Shown here one piece after another: positions 29,437-38,637 of a stretch of 64,000 nucleotides of DNA; within the stretch, counting starts at the first letter, position 1; every line of letters begins with the position of its first letter. The DNA lies in assembly GCF_001021385.1 (NCBI RefSeq), contig NZ_CP011773.1:2542001-2606000 (forward strand), given 5' to 3'. Source of the DNA: Mycobacterium sp. EPa45. GTDB taxonomy: Bacteria > Actinomycetota > Actinomycetes > Mycobacteriales > Mycobacteriaceae. The position numbers and the translations under genes were made by a program. The notes below the pieces were generated by a model. That model saw nothing but the letters and a program-made list of their open reading frames with translations. It was not told the DNA's origin and did not search any database.

Positions 29437-30410
29437 CGGACACTCTCCTGTGCGGGGGTCAGCACGTCGCGTTCGAGATCCTCAACGCTTTCCCAGGTCC
29501 CGGCATCGGCGAAGGCGGCCGCCTCGGCGACTTCGCGGTCCGCGGCGGCTTCGATCGCTGCGATGTCCTCCGCCGTGATGTGGCCTTCCTGGAGGTGTTT
29601 GTCGCTGAACATCCGGATCGGGTCGCGCTTGCGCCACTCCTCGACTTCGTCCTTGGCGCGGTACAGCTCGGGATCGAACATCGAATGCGCGCGGAATCTA
29701 TAGGTGCGGAACTCGATGAAGAACGGTCCGCCGGCGCTCTGAATGTATTCCGCGCCGTACTGCGCGGCATTGAGGCAGGCCGTCACGTCCATTCCGTCCA
29801 CCGCCAACGTGGGCACCTTGTAGGCCGCTGCCTTTGCGGTCAGGTCGGTCTGCGACTGGGCACGGTCCAGTGCCGTACCCATCGCGTACAGGTTGTTCTC
29901 ACAACAGAACAGCACCGGTAGCTGCCACAGCGCGGCGATGTTCAGCGACTCGTGGAACGCGCCCTCTGCGACCGCTCCGTCACCGAAGTAGCAGGCGGTC
30001 AGACTGTTTCGATGTTCGACGGCGTCGGACAATCCGAGGCCGACGGCTATCGGCAGTCCGCCTGCGACGATCGCGTTGCCGCCGTAGAAGCGGGTGGCGG
30101 CGTCGAAGAGGTGCATGGAGCCGCCCCTGCCGCGCGAGCAGCCCTCCTGCTTACCGAACATCTCCGCCATGATCGAGGTCATCGGGATGCCGCGCAGCAG
30201 CGCGTGTGCGTGTTCGCGATAGGTTGCCACCACCGCATCGTCGGGGCCCAACGCGCGCAACGTGCCTGCGGCCACCGCCTCCTCACCGACGTACAGGTGG
30301 AGGAACCCCCGAATCTTGCTCGCGCTGTACAGTTCTGCGCACTTTTCTTCCATGCGGCGCACCCGAATCATGTCGGAGAGCAAGCCCAGCACAAGGTCGC
30401 GGTCGGTCAT
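29433..30410 (-). CDS. 2-oxoacid dehydrogenase E1 component, alpha subunit
   Basis: 325 residues. Thiamine-diphosphate motif [20 protein letters not shown] ending in [11 protein letters not shown]; phosphoacceptor-like loop region [15 protein letters not shown]. Length and motifs fit the AcoA/PdhA group rather than the longer branched-chain type. Overlaps both neighbours by four bases. Confidence 0.92.
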   Translation of the reverse strand: MTDRDLVLGLLSDMIRVRRMEEKCAELYSASKIRGFLHLYVGEEAVAAGTLRALGPDDAVVATYREHAHALLRGIPMTSIMAEMFGKQEGCSRGRGGSMHLFDAATRFYGGNAIVAGGLPIAVGLGLSDAVEHRNSLTACYFGDGAVAEGAFHESLNIAALWQLPVLFCCENNLYAMGTALDRAQSQTDLTAKAAAYKVPTLAVDGMDVTACLNAAQYGAEYIQSAGGPFFIEFRTYRFRAHSMFDPELYRAKDEVEEWRKRDPIRMFSDKHLQEGHITAEDIAAIEAAADREVAEAAAFADAGTWESVEDLERDVLTPAQESVR

Positions 30411-32206
30411 GATCGGACCCCCGCTGCGTGGGGTTCGGCCGTCGATTCCACAGTGGAGGTGTCGCCCTCGGGCAAACCCAGCTCACGCGCTTTCAGCAGC
30501 CGCCGCATGATCTTGCCACTGCGGGTGTGCGGTAGCGAGTCGACGAACTCGATCTCCTTGGGCGCCACCGCGGCGCCGAGGCGTTTGCGGGCGTGTCCGA
30601 GCAGATCCAGTCGCAGTTCGTCGCCGGCGGAGAACCCGTCTTTGAGCGCGACAAATGCTTTCACCACTTCACCGACGGTCGGATCCGGCTTCCCGATCAC
30701 CGCCGCTTCGGCCACTGCGGGATGGTCGGTCAACGCGTTTTCCACCTCGAACGGCCCGATCAAATGGCCCGCCGACTTGATGACGTCATCGGCGCGTCCG
30801 ACAAACCAGAAGTACCCATCCGAGTCGCGCTTGACCAGATCACCGGTCAGGTAAAGGCCGTCGGCGAAGCACTTGCGATAGCGGTCGTCTTGATGCAGAT
30901 ACTCGCGGAACATCGAAGGCCACCCGGGCTTGAGTGCCAGTTCACCTTCGACGTCCGGCTCCGCGATCACCGAGACCGATCCGTCGTCTCGACGGTGAAC
31001 GACGCACGCCTCAACGCCGGGAAGGGGCCGGCCCATCGAGCCCGGCTTGATGTCGAATGCGGGGGTGTTGGCGATCATGATTCCGCCGGTCTCGGTTTGC
31101 CACCAGTTGTCGTGAATCGGCAATCCCAGCACTCGTTGTCCCCACCACACCGCCTCGGCATTGAGGGGTTCGCCGACGCTGGCGATGAAGCGCAGATGCG
31201 GGAACTCGAACTGAGCCGCGAGCTCCGTGCCGGCCTTGATCAGCATCCGGATTGCGGTCGGGGCGGTGTACCACACAGACACCTTTTGCGACTGCAGGAT
31301 GGTGTACCACCGTGTGGCATCGAACTCGGCCTCGTCGACGATCGACGTGACACCGTGCAGCAGCGGCGAGATCACTCCGTACGACATTCCGGTGACCCAG
31401 CCGGGATCGGCGGTGCACCAATAGATGTCGTCGGGATGCAGATCGAGGGCGTAGAGGCCGGTGAGGTAGTGCATCTGGACCGCGCCGTGTACGTGCAACG
31501 CGCCCTTCGGGGTGCCGGTGGTGCCGCTGGTGAAATGCAGCAGTGCTGGATCGTCGGGTGTGGTGCGTTCGATGGGGGCGTTGTCGTCGGCGCCATCCAT
31601 CAGATGCCAGAAGTTCAGCGTCCCGCGCGCATCGTCGTTGTCCGTGGTGTCGTCCACGATGACGATGTGGCGCACCGACGGCAGCTGGTCCCGGATCTTG
31701 GCCAATTTCTTGTGATAGATCGCTTTGGTTGTGATCAGCACGTCGCACTCGCCGATGCCCAGCCGGGTAGCGATCGGCTCGGGCCCGAACGCCGAGAACA
31801 ACGGTGACACGACGCTGCCGTTGCGCAGCGCGCCCATGATGCTGACGTAGAGCTCCGGTGAGCGGCTCATGAGCGTGAATACCCGGTCGCCCCGGCCGAT
31901 TCCGAGCGACCGCAACACACTGGTGAACTGTCGCGTCAACCGGCCGAGGTCGGCGTAGGTCAGTTCCCTCGCGGTCACCATGCCGCCCGCGTCGGGCATC
32001 GACACGAATCGCAAAGCTGTGCGTGACGCCGCGGGCCCATCCTGATGACGGTCGACGGCCGCATACGCGATGTTGCAGGCTCCGGATCCCATGCCGACGC
32101 ACGGCTCGGGCGCCGTCGACCAGCTGAACTCTCGGCGTGTTCGTTCGTAGTCGACGAAATTCGGGGCGACTTGCCAATCGCCGGCAACCTTGTGGATGAC
32201 GGTCAC
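30407..32206 (-). CDS. AcsA-type acyl-/acetyl-CoA synthetase
   Basis: 599 residues from GTG 32206, preceded by GGAGG. AMP-forming family: P-loop [48 protein letters not shown] and the catalytic Lys region [14 protein letters not shown]. Resembles B. subtilis AcsA rather than the long Acs of E. coli. Activates a short carboxylic acid to its CoA ester, giving a second acyl-CoA source beside the dehydrogenase complex. Earlier in-frame ATG at 32305 would run into the small gene upstream. Confidence 0.9.
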   Translation of the reverse strand: MTVIHKVAGDWQVAPNFVDYERTRREFSWSTAPEPCVGMGSGACNIAYAAVDRHQDGPAASRTALRFVSMPDAGGMVTARELTYADLGRLTRQFTSVLRSLGIGRGDRVFTLMSRSPELYVSIMGALRNGSVVSPLFSAFGPEPIATRLGIGECDVLITTKAIYHKKLAKIRDQLPSVRHIVIVDDTTDNDDARGTLNFWHLMDGADDNAPIERTTPDDPALLHFTSGTTGTPKGALHVHGAVQMHYLTGLYALDLHPDDIYWCTADPGWVTGMSYGVISPLLHGVTSIVDEAEFDATRWYTILQSQKVSVWYTAPTAIRMLIKAGTELAAQFEFPHLRFIASVGEPLNAEAVWWGQRVLGLPIHDNWWQTETGGIMIANTPAFDIKPGSMGRPLPGVEACVVHRRDDGSVSVIAEPDVEGELALKPGWPSMFREYLHQDDRYRKCFADGLYLTGDLVKRDSDGYFWFVGRADDVIKSAGHLIGPFEVENALTDHPAVAEAAVIGKPDPTVGEVVKAFVALKDGFSAGDELRLDLLGHARKRLGAAVAPKEIEFVDSLPHTRSGKIMRRLLKARELGLPEGDTSTVESTAEPHAAGVRS

Positions 32207-32210
32207 TGTT

Positions 32211-32465
32211 CTAGCCCTCCGGTGCCGAGCCCGGCTCATTGCGCAGCGCGGGACCGATGTTCGCCATGATGCAGTCGATAAGTGCGTTGTAGGCCGACCC
32301 GTCATTCAGTAACCGGGTCGGCCCGTAGTGGAGGAGATAGGCGTCGACGCGACGATCGATCGGCCAATCGGAATAGATCTGTGAAGTGAACTCACTGCGG
32401 AGAAATCCCCATGCAACAATCTCGAGTTCCTCGTGATTGATGGTTTCGCGGTAAGTCGACGCCAT
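32211..32465 (-). CDS. small conserved-looking protein heading the acyl operon
   Basis: 84 residues from ATG 32465 with GAGAGGG six bases upstream. Mixed acidic/aromatic sequence ([20 protein letters not shown]), no cysteine cluster, no signal peptide. It stops four bases before the GTG of the synthetase gene, so it is almost certainly co-transcribed. The family is not recognised. A longer in-frame reading to 32843 is Arg-rich and unlike protein. Confidence 0.65.
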   Translation of the reverse strand: MASTYRETINHEELEIVAWGFLRSEFTSQIYSDWPIDRRVDAYLLHYGPTRLLNDGSAYNALIDCIMANIGPALRNEPGSAPEG

Positions 32466-32548
32466 TGTCGGCCCTCTCGATCGTGTGGGACGACACCATC
32501 GTCTCCAGCCGGTCGCCGCGACAATAGAGACGAAAGTCAATCGATGCA

Positions 32549-32562
32549 CCGCTCGTAGTCCC
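32549..32562 (+). promoter_or_regulatory. weak DosR-like half site upstream of the eight-gene operon
   Basis: CCGCTCGTAGTCCC matches 8 of 14 positions, all in the right half (TAGTCCC). It lies 84 bp before the ATG at 32465. Offered only as a candidate. Confidence 0.25.
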
Positions 32563-32708
32563 AACAAGGAAGGACGCCCAGTTGGATGAATCTCCCTCCG
32601 CGCTGCCGGTTCTTCGTCGACGCAGCGCGGCCGGGACGTGTCATTGGTCCTCTGCCGAGGTTGCGCACGACTCTGGGCGCGTGAGCATCCGGGTGCCAGC
32701 ATCGAAGA

Positions 32709-33113
32709 GTGCCTGATCACGCCATCGACTCGGTCCTCGACGTCGTGCGCCAGTTCAACAAGTACGTGTTGAATCCGGCGATGCTGCATCTGGCGGGTCG
32801 TAAACATTGGTATGCCAGTACCATTCGCCACGTTGGCCGGCATTCGGGCAAGAGCTACGTCACACCGGTTTTGGCGGATCCGACGGCGGCCGGATTCATT
32901 CTTCCGTTGCCTTACGGCACCGGCGTCGACTGGCTTCGCAACGTGCTCGCGGCCGGCCAGGCAACGATCACATCCGCCGGCCGAACCTACGACGTCGTCG
33001 CGCCGGAGATCATCGACGCCGCCTCGGCCGCACCGAAGCTCTCACCGCGACGGCGCCGGGGCTTCCGGCGGTTGGGCATCGACAAATTCCTTGAAGTCAC
33101 GACGGTGAAATAG
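32709..33113 (+). CDS. F420-dependent nitroreductase-family (Ddn-like, DUF385) protein
   Basis: 134 residues from a GTG. HVGRHSGKSYVTPVLADPTAAG matches the RxSGKxxxxPL region of split-beta-barrel deazaflavin-dependent enzymes, followed by WLRNVLAAGQATITSAGRTY. Such proteins bind cofactor F420 and reduce quinones or nitroheterocycles. The ribosome-binding site is weak. The 3' end overlaps the convergent SRPBCC gene by 17 bases. Confidence 0.75.
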   Translation: MPDHAIDSVLDVVRQFNKYVLNPAMLHLAGRKHWYASTIRHVGRHSGKSYVTPVLADPTAAGFILPLPYGTGVDWLRNVLAAGQATITSAGRTYDVVAPEIIDAASAAPKLSPRRRRGFRRLGIDKFLEVTTVK

Positions 33114-33759
33114 TCGGGGCCATGCTCTCTGCGCGCTCCTTAAGCCCTCGGAGCATGGCACGCGTCATGAAAGCCCTTGCCGGGCTGGTTAGTTCGGCGC
33201 CCAACACCGCCCCGGGCTGGCGCAGCGGTACCCGGGTCCGAATGAGAAGCCGGGTACGGTCGTCACCCCACGGGATCACGTTCAGCGACCACACTGCGTC
33301 CCAGAAATTGTCGCTGCCCGCCGTTCTCAACACGATCGACCTCTCCGCATCGACATCGACGACTGTCACGACGATCCCGTCCTTCAATCCGCACCAACCT
33401 CTCGGCGCCAGGCGAACGGTTTCGCCCTCGGAAAGGTGTTGCCACTCGGGGTGAATCCGATCGGCGACGTGGTGGGTCAGCCCGGTCAAGGCCTGCAACT
33501 TCTCGTAGCCATAGAGTCCGGCACGGTCCTGACCGATCTGGATCAGCCATGGCCACACCGCCTCCGGCGGCCTGTTGATCGTCACGCCTTCAGTCGTCAC
33601 TACCGCGGGTTGTCCTACCAGGTCATCGCCAGGCAGCGGCATCGAGCACTCGTCCTTGGTGGTGCCCCAGTTACGGAAGAACTGTCTGGCCGCGATCAGC
33701 GTCGCGGCGGTGACACCCAGGCGAATCATCGCTGTCTTCCCGGCCCGACGGTTACTCAT
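33097..33759 (-). CDS. SRPBCC-family protein with N-terminal hydrophobic segment
   Basis: 220 residues. A short hydrophobic segment near 10-27 (MIRLGVTAATLIAARQFF) may anchor the protein. The rest is a START/Bet v1-like domain (INRPPEAVWPWLIQIGQDRAGLYGYE, then SLNVIPWGDDRTRLLIRTR). Such domains bind hydrophobic ligands. Coupled to the USP gene by a four-base overlap. Confidence 0.7.
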   Translation of the reverse strand: MSNRRAGKTAMIRLGVTAATLIAARQFFRNWGTTKDECSMPLPGDDLVGQPAVVTTEGVTINRPPEAVWPWLIQIGQDRAGLYGYEKLQALTGLTHHVADRIHPEWQHLSEGETVRLAPRGWCGLKDGIVVTVVDVDAERSIVLRTAGSDNFWDAVWSLNVIPWGDDRTRLLIRTRVPLRQPGAVLGAELTSPARAFMTRAMLRGLKERAESMAPTISPS

Positions 33760-34640
33760 CGGCGCGCCACGATCACCGGTACCTCGGCGGCGTGGACGAC
33801 CGCTGTGCTGACCGATCCCAGCAGCCTCGTCATGACTCCGCCACGGCCGTGGCTGCCAACGACCACCAGTTGGGCCGACCGGGACTGTTCGACCAATTGC
33901 CGCGCCGGTTCGTCACATGCGACGACACGGCACACGGTGACGTCGGGATAACGCTCCCGCCATCCTGCGAGTCGCTCCGCCAAGAGTTCGACAGCCTCTG
34001 ACTGGACTATCGACCAGTCGGGGACGCGGAAGCCCAACATCTTGGTGTCACTCCAGACATGCAGAGCAACGAGCTCGACTCCACGCCGCGACGCTTCGTC
34101 GAATGCGATCGCCGTTGCGGCCTCTGAAGCCGGCGAGCCGTCGATACCAACGACCACCGGCGCCAGTGCAGGGACCTTGAGCGGGTCGTGGGGGATGACG
34201 GCAACCGGGCAGTGCGCGTGATGGATCAGCGTGGTACTGACCGAGCCGAGCAGGACTCGGGTGATCGTGCCGTGGCCGCGGCTTCCGACCACGACCATGT
34301 CGGCGTTCTCAGACATTGCGACCAACGTCGGCGCTGCTGGTCCGGTCAGCATCTCGGTGGTCACTTCGACCGACTCCGCATGCTGTGTGCTTTCTTCGAC
34401 GGTCTTGAGAGCCTCGATGAGCGCCTTGCGGGCCTCTTCTTCCTGCCACTGCAGATAGCTGTCCGACATGACCGGTATGCCACGGATCGTGGTCCCCATC
34501 GTCGGGTTCACCACAGTGACTACCGTCAGGGTTTCGTTGCGTGTGGCCGCTTCGCGCGCCGCCCATCTGACGGCGGTCCTTGCGGCCGTGGAGCCGTCGA
34601 CGCCCACCACGATTCCACGATGCGCCGCACGTGCGGTCAT
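33756..34640 (-). CDS. tandem universal stress protein with intact ATP-binding loops
   Basis: 294 residues, two USP domains (starts GIVVGVDGSTAARTAVRWAA and VVVGIDGSPASEAATAIAFD). Both carry the G-x2-G-x9-G-(S/T) ATP motif: GSRGHGTITRVLLGSVST and GSHGRGGVMTRLLGSVSTAV. Similar to Rv2623/Rv2005c, dormancy-regulon ATP-binding USPs linked to growth arrest. First gene of a two-gene operon, divergent from the DosS-like kinase. Confidence 0.88.
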   Translation of the reverse strand: MTARAAHRGIVVGVDGSTAARTAVRWAAREAATRNETLTVVTVVNPTMGTTIRGIPVMSDSYLQWQEEEARKALIEALKTVEESTQHAESVEVTTEMLTGPAAPTLVAMSENADMVVVGSRGHGTITRVLLGSVSTTLIHHAHCPVAVIPHDPLKVPALAPVVVGIDGSPASEAATAIAFDEASRRGVELVALHVWSDTKMLGFRVPDWSIVQSEAVELLAERLAGWRERYPDVTVCRVVACDEPARQLVEQSRSAQLVVVGSHGRGGVMTRLLGSVSTAVVHAAEVPVIVARR

Positions 34641-35389
34641 TTCTGCTCCGAACCCCGTTCGCGGGACACCCGAATCCCCTTGTGCGAGCTACGGTTAGCT
34701 GTGATATTCGGGATCAGAGCGCTGTCGTGACCGGTCGTGGTCACCGTTGCGTGAGGCGCGACGGCGACGGCGTCATCTGACGCGACTGACGGCAACTCGA
34801 TCACCTGCCCTCCTCGATCTTTCGTCTCACATCCTTTCTCGGCAGGGTTGCATCGGTTAGGGGACAAAGTCACCTCGGGCAGTGCCCGGCGCCATCACCC
34901 CTTGGAACCGTGACAGCACGACCCGGGGAGTGTCGAAAGATGTTCTGTGGGCTGGAGTCGGCCGAGCGGGACACACGACGAATTTCGCTGTGGGATAAGC
35001 GAACTTATCCTCAGTCCCGGTCATTCGGCTTGCTGTGACGCATCGCGCCGCCGCGCCGGATGGGTCTCGAGGCAGGGCAACAGCCCGTCGCCGCTCGTGG
35101 GCGTGTTTTGCTGCGTTACGCGATTGGCGGGCCGCCTCACCGCACCGGGCAGCGACGCGGCCGGACAGCCAATACCCGCCAGGCCGTCACGCAGCCGTTG
35201 GTGCCGGCTATCTGCACCGGCCCGAGGCCTGCGGCGACATTTCGCCGAAACTCACGGCTGGTCACCCTGTTGGGGGCAAGATCACAGTGTCACAATCCGG
35301 TAAGCAGAACCGGACAGGGTACGGGACGGGGTCGACCGATCAGCGAGAATAAACCCGGGTCGCAATTCGGTCGAGAGCGTTCGGGGGAT
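34641..35389. other. long intergenic region between USP operon and DosS-like kinase
   Basis: About 750 bp. The kinase reading frame is open through the last 330 bp of it, but the peptide is Arg/Gly/Thr-rich and unlike DosS, so I treat it as untranslated. It contains GGGGACAAAGTCACC around 34860-34875, a weak DosR-like sequence, and the inverted repeat at 34993-35010. No RNA gene recognised. Confidence 0.4.
34993..35010. repeat. perfect inverted repeat upstream of DosS-like gene
   Basis: GGATAAG-CGAA-CTTATCC, 7-bp arms with a 4-nt centre, about 380 bp before the chosen kinase start. AT-richer than its surroundings; could be an operator or a hairpin. Confidence 0.5.
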
Positions 35390-37048
35390 GTGCGCCGGAT
35401 TCATGATCAGCTCGATGAGCTGGCGGCCGACCGCGACCAAATGGGCCTGCTACTGCAACTGGCGATCGAGATCAGCTCCGATCTCGAGCTGGATCCGACG
35501 TTGCACCGCATCATCAGTGCAGCGTTGACCTTGACCGCAGCGCGTTACGGCGCAATCGGAGTATGGGGTCCCGACGGGACCCTGACCTCGTTCGTCCACG
35601 ACGGGATGGACGACCCCACGGTTGATCGAATTGGTCACCTCCCGGTCGGCAAAGGAATCCTGGGTGCGCTGCGGGAACGAAGTGAGCTGTTACGCCTCGA
35701 CGATCTGACGCAGCACCCGGCGTCCGCCGGCTTTCCCGACGGGCACCCGCCGATGCGCGCGTTCCTGGGAATACCGATCCGAGTTCGCGACCAGGCCTTC
35801 GGCAGCCTCTACGTGGCCGACGACCGCCCAGGGCGTGCCTTTACCGAGTCCGACGAGGTGACCGCGCGTGCACTGGCGTCGGTTGCCGCGGTCGCCATCG
35901 ACAATGCCCAGCTCTTCGACGCCACCCGATTGGCAGCGTCATGGACGAGTGCAAGTCGCGAAATCACCGCCACCGTCCTGGCCGACGGGCAGCCCATCCT
36001 CAGGCCGTTGCAGCTGATCGCCGAGCGTGCGCGCGAACTCACCGGTGCAGAGCAGGCCATTGTGCTCGTCCCCGAGGATGCCGACCAGCCTGACGACGAG
36101 GTGGACATGCTTGTGGTGTCTGCCGCAGTGGGCCGATATGCCGACGACGTACTCGGCCAGCGCATACCGGTCGACGGCTCGACCACCGGCTCGGTGTTTC
36201 GCTCAGGTGAGCCGTTGATCACCGAGACCTTCCGCAAGCCGATCCAGGCTTTCACCGACGTTGGCGAACGTCCGGCGATCGTCGCGCCGTTGTCCGCGGA
36301 CGGGCACAGCCTCGGGGTGCTTGTCGTGGCACGCAACGTCAATGCTTCGCATTTCACCGACGAATACCTCGACCTCGTGCGGGACTTCGCGGGCCATGCC
36401 GCAATCGCCCTGACGATCGCCCGGGCACGCCAGTACACCGCTGAGCTCGCCCTGCTCAGCGATCGGGAGCGCATCGCGCACGACCTGCACGACCAGGTGA
36501 TTCAGCGGGTGTTTGCCGTCGGATTGGACTTGCAGGGCGCGATCGCCCGGGTCAAAGACCCGGAGTTGGCGCAGCGGCTATCGCGGTCGGTCGATGCGCT
36601 GCAGGCTGTCATCACCGAGATCCGCTCGACCATCTTCAATCTCAAGCATCCTGCGGACTCGGCAGGGGGGCTGGCGGCGCGCATTCACACCGTCTTCGAG
36701 CAGCTGACAAACAACCGGGACGTTGCGGCAACGCTGAACCTCAGCGGCCCGTTGAGCGTTGTCGCCGCTGAACTCGCCGCCCACGCCGAAGCGGTGGTCA
36801 CCGAAGCCGTGAGCAACGCCGTGCGCCACTCCGGCGCCGGTCGGATCACGGTGAGCGTGGCCGTCGGTGACGACCTGAGCATCGTGGTGACCGATGACGG
36901 CAGTGGGATACCGCCCGACAACACGCGCAGCAGCGGCTTGCGCAATCTCGCCCGGCGCGCGGAATCCGCGGGGGGTATTTTTCGAATCGTTCAGCCCGAA
37001 TCCGGTGGCACGCAATTGGTATGGCGGGCTCCGCTAGCAGCGGAATGA
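35390..37048 (+). CDS. DosS/DosT-like heme-GAF redox sensor histidine kinase
   Basis: 552 residues from GTG 35390 (M. tuberculosis DosS 578, as I recall). GAF-A holds the equivalent of the heme ligand His149 as His119 in GFPDGHPPMRAFLGIPIRVR. GAF-B follows. The HisKA_3 box RIAHDLHDQVIQRVFAVGLD has the phospho-acceptor His367, then HATPase with TEAVSNAVRHSGAG and DDGSGIPPDN. It should sense O2/NO/CO or redox state through heme and phosphorylate DosR, here encoded 19 kb away on the other strand. The start is uncertain; the frame is open 110 codons further upstream. Confidence 0.88.
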   Translation: MRRIHDQLDELAADRDQMGLLLQLAIEISSDLELDPTLHRIISAALTLTAARYGAIGVWGPDGTLTSFVHDGMDDPTVDRIGHLPVGKGILGALRERSELLRLDDLTQHPASAGFPDGHPPMRAFLGIPIRVRDQAFGSLYVADDRPGRAFTESDEVTARALASVAAVAIDNAQLFDATRLAASWTSASREITATVLADGQPILRPLQLIAERARELTGAEQAIVLVPEDADQPDDEVDMLVVSAAVGRYADDVLGQRIPVDGSTTGSVFRSGEPLITETFRKPIQAFTDVGERPAIVAPLSADGHSLGVLVVARNVNASHFTDEYLDLVRDFAGHAAIALTIARARQYTAELALLSDRERIAHDLHDQVIQRVFAVGLDLQGAIARVKDPELAQRLSRSVDALQAVITEIRSTIFNLKHPADSAGGLAARIHTVFEQLTNNRDVAATLNLSGPLSVVAAELAAHAEAVVTEAVSNAVRHSGAGRITVSVAVGDDLSIVVTDDGSGIPPDNTRSSGLRNLARRAESAGGIFRIVQPESGGTQLVWRAPLAAE

Positions 37049-37091
37049 CTCGAACGCTTGACCAGTCACCCCGTGGCGCAGAACGTCCCAC

Positions 37092-37826
37092 CTAGGGCGA
37101 CTTGGCCGCGGTGATCGCGGCGAGTGTGTCGGCGACGTCGGCCTCGGCGTGGGCCTTGTCGAAGCCGAGCCGGTGCAGCGTGCCGTCGTCGGTCTCGGCC
37201 TCCATCAGAGCCAACAACATGTGCTCGGTTCCGATGTAGTTGTGGTTCAGGCGAAGTGCTTCACGGAAGGTGAGCTCAAGCGCCTTGCGAGCGCCCGCGT
37301 CGAACGGGATCAGAGCCGGCAGATCGGCGACTGGCGGCGGCAACGTGACGGCAGCGCGCACGGCGTCCGCGGTGATCTGCTGGGCGCGGAGCAGGGGAGT
37401 GGCCAGCGCGGCCGGATCGGTGAGCAGGCCGAGCAGCAGGTGGTCGGACGTGATCTCGGCGTTGGCCGCCTTGTGTGCGACGTTCTGGGCGGCGACGACG
37501 GCCGCGCGCGCCCGCGGGGTGAACCGGCTGAACCCTTGTTCCGGGTCGAGATCGTTGGCATCGAGATTCGTCATCTTCGGTACGAAGCGCTTCTGTGCCG
37601 CCTGTTTGGTGACGCCCATGCTCTTGCCGATGTCGGTCCAAGAGGCGCCGGACCGGCGGGCCTGGTCGACGAAATGCCCGATCAGATGATCGGCGATGTC
37701 ACCGAGCGCCTCGGCGGCCAGTACGGCGTCGGCGAGTTGGTCCAGGGCATCGGTGTGGACTCGTTTGATGGCCTCGATCAGGTCGTCGAGCCGGACGGGA
37801 TAGGCGATGCGGGCGCTGTCTTCCAT
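37092..37826 (-). CDS. Clp N-domain protein with N-terminal HTH-like region
   Basis: 244 residues. Residues ~50-85 contain WTDIGKSMGVTKQAAQKRF, which reads like a helix-turn-helix. The C-terminal ~145 residues are two Clp-N repeats (FTPRARAAVVAAQNVAHKAA, LLLGLLTDP; then RKALELTFREALRLNHNYIG, TEHMLLALM) as in ClpC N-domains, without ATPase modules. Likely a stress-responsive regulator or adaptor. Two matching inverted repeats begin two bases before its ATG and there is no ribosome-binding site, suggesting a leaderless, self-regulated transcript. Confidence 0.82.
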   Translation of the reverse strand: MEDSARIAYPVRLDDLIEAIKRVHTDALDQLADAVLAAEALGDIADHLIGHFVDQARRSGASWTDIGKSMGVTKQAAQKRFVPKMTNLDANDLDPEQGFSRFTPRARAAVVAAQNVAHKAANAEITSDHLLLGLLTDPAALATPLLRAQQITADAVRAAVTLPPPVADLPALIPFDAGARKALELTFREALRLNHNYIGTEHMLLALMEAETDDGTLHRLGFDKAHAEADVADTLAAITAAKSP

Positions 37827-37827
37827 G

Positions 37828-37874
37828 CGTCAACCGTAAGTTGACGGCGGCCATTCGTCAACTGGTGGTTGACG
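37828..37874. promoter_or_regulatory. two identical operator-like inverted repeats in the divergent promoter
   Basis: 37828-37846 and 37856-37874 both read CGTCAAC-N5-GTTGACG, with centres exactly 28 bp apart. They fill most of the 81-bp gap between the Clp-N regulator and the SRPBCC gene. The regulator's HTH-like segment makes it the first candidate to bind them. Confidence 0.75.
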
Positions 37875-37907
37875 GTTTACTTCCCGTCCAGCGGGTACCC
37901 GCGCTGT

Positions 37908-38366
37908 ATGCCAACGAGCGTTACGCGTGACATCGACGCGCCACGGGAACGAGTCTGGGAAGTGCTGGCCGACGGGTGGACCTACTCGCAATGGGTGGTC
38001 GGCAACAGCCGCATGCGCGCGGTCGACGCCGACTGGCCGGCGCCGGGCACCCGCATCCTGCACTCGATCGGCGTGTGGCCGGCGGTCATCAACGATGAGA
38101 CCGTCGTGCTCAGCTGCACTCCGCAAGAGGAACTGGTGCTGTTGGCGAAGCTCGGTCCCGCAGGGGCCGCCCGGATCACCCTGCGGCTCAGCGACATCGA
38201 CGGGGGCTGCCGCCTGGAGATGGCCGAGGTGGCGGTCGAGGGCCCGATGAAGTTCGTGCCCAACCGGATCCAGCTCGCCGGATTCTGGCCCCGCAATCGC
38301 GAATCCACCTGGCGGCTGGCAAACCTCGCCGCGGATCGCGAACCGGCTGAATTCGAACAGTCCTAG
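37908..38366 (+). CDS. SRPBCC-family protein
   Basis: 152 residues. Begins MPTSVTRDIDAPRERVWEVL, the typical start of the polyketide-cyclase/START fold, then WTYSQWVVGNSRMRAVDADW and a C-terminal amphipathic helix with WPRNRESTWRLANLA. It likely binds a lipid or other hydrophobic ligand. ATG 37908 is chosen since the domain starts immediately; the 13 codons upstream overlap the operator region. Confidence 0.75.
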   Translation: MPTSVTRDIDAPRERVWEVLADGWTYSQWVVGNSRMRAVDADWPAPGTRILHSIGVWPAVINDETVVLSCTPQEELVLLAKLGPAGAARITLRLSDIDGGCRLEMAEVAVEGPMKFVPNRIQLAGFWPRNRESTWRLANLAADREPAEFEQS

Positions 38367-38626
38367 CTGGCGTCGCTGACCCGGAAGCAGTCCAGCGACG
38401 GATCAGTGGCGTCGGGAATCGCCACGCTCGCGGCCTTGCCGCGGCACAGGTAGTCGATCACGGCCTCGTTCAGACGCTCGCCGGGCACTGAGCTTTTGCG
38501 GTGGTCCTGAATCGCCTCCAACGACGGCGCTCGCGCTTGGTCGTAGAGGGCGCGTCCCCACGGCGCCGACGACGAATCGCTTTGCCCGCGCTTCCCGATT
38601 CCCCCACGGGCGGCGCACCGCGACAT
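38363..38626 (-). pseudogene. doubtful frame; possible remnant of an alpha/beta-hydrolase C terminus
   Basis: An 87-codon frame whose last ~40 residues (GERLNEAVIDYLCRGKAASV then DCF) faintly resemble the C-terminal NxAVxxYLxxG...C end of mycobacterial secreted hydrolases. The N-terminal half is unlike protein, and the frame is convergent and overlapping with the SRPBCC gene. A decayed fragment or a chance frame. Confidence 0.25.
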
Positions 38627-38637
38627 AAACTCGCGCC

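Noticed and set aside
30593..31807. 404-codon plus-strand frame under the acyl-CoA synthetase
   Set aside because: Antisense shadow; the minus strand carries all AMP-ligase motifs.
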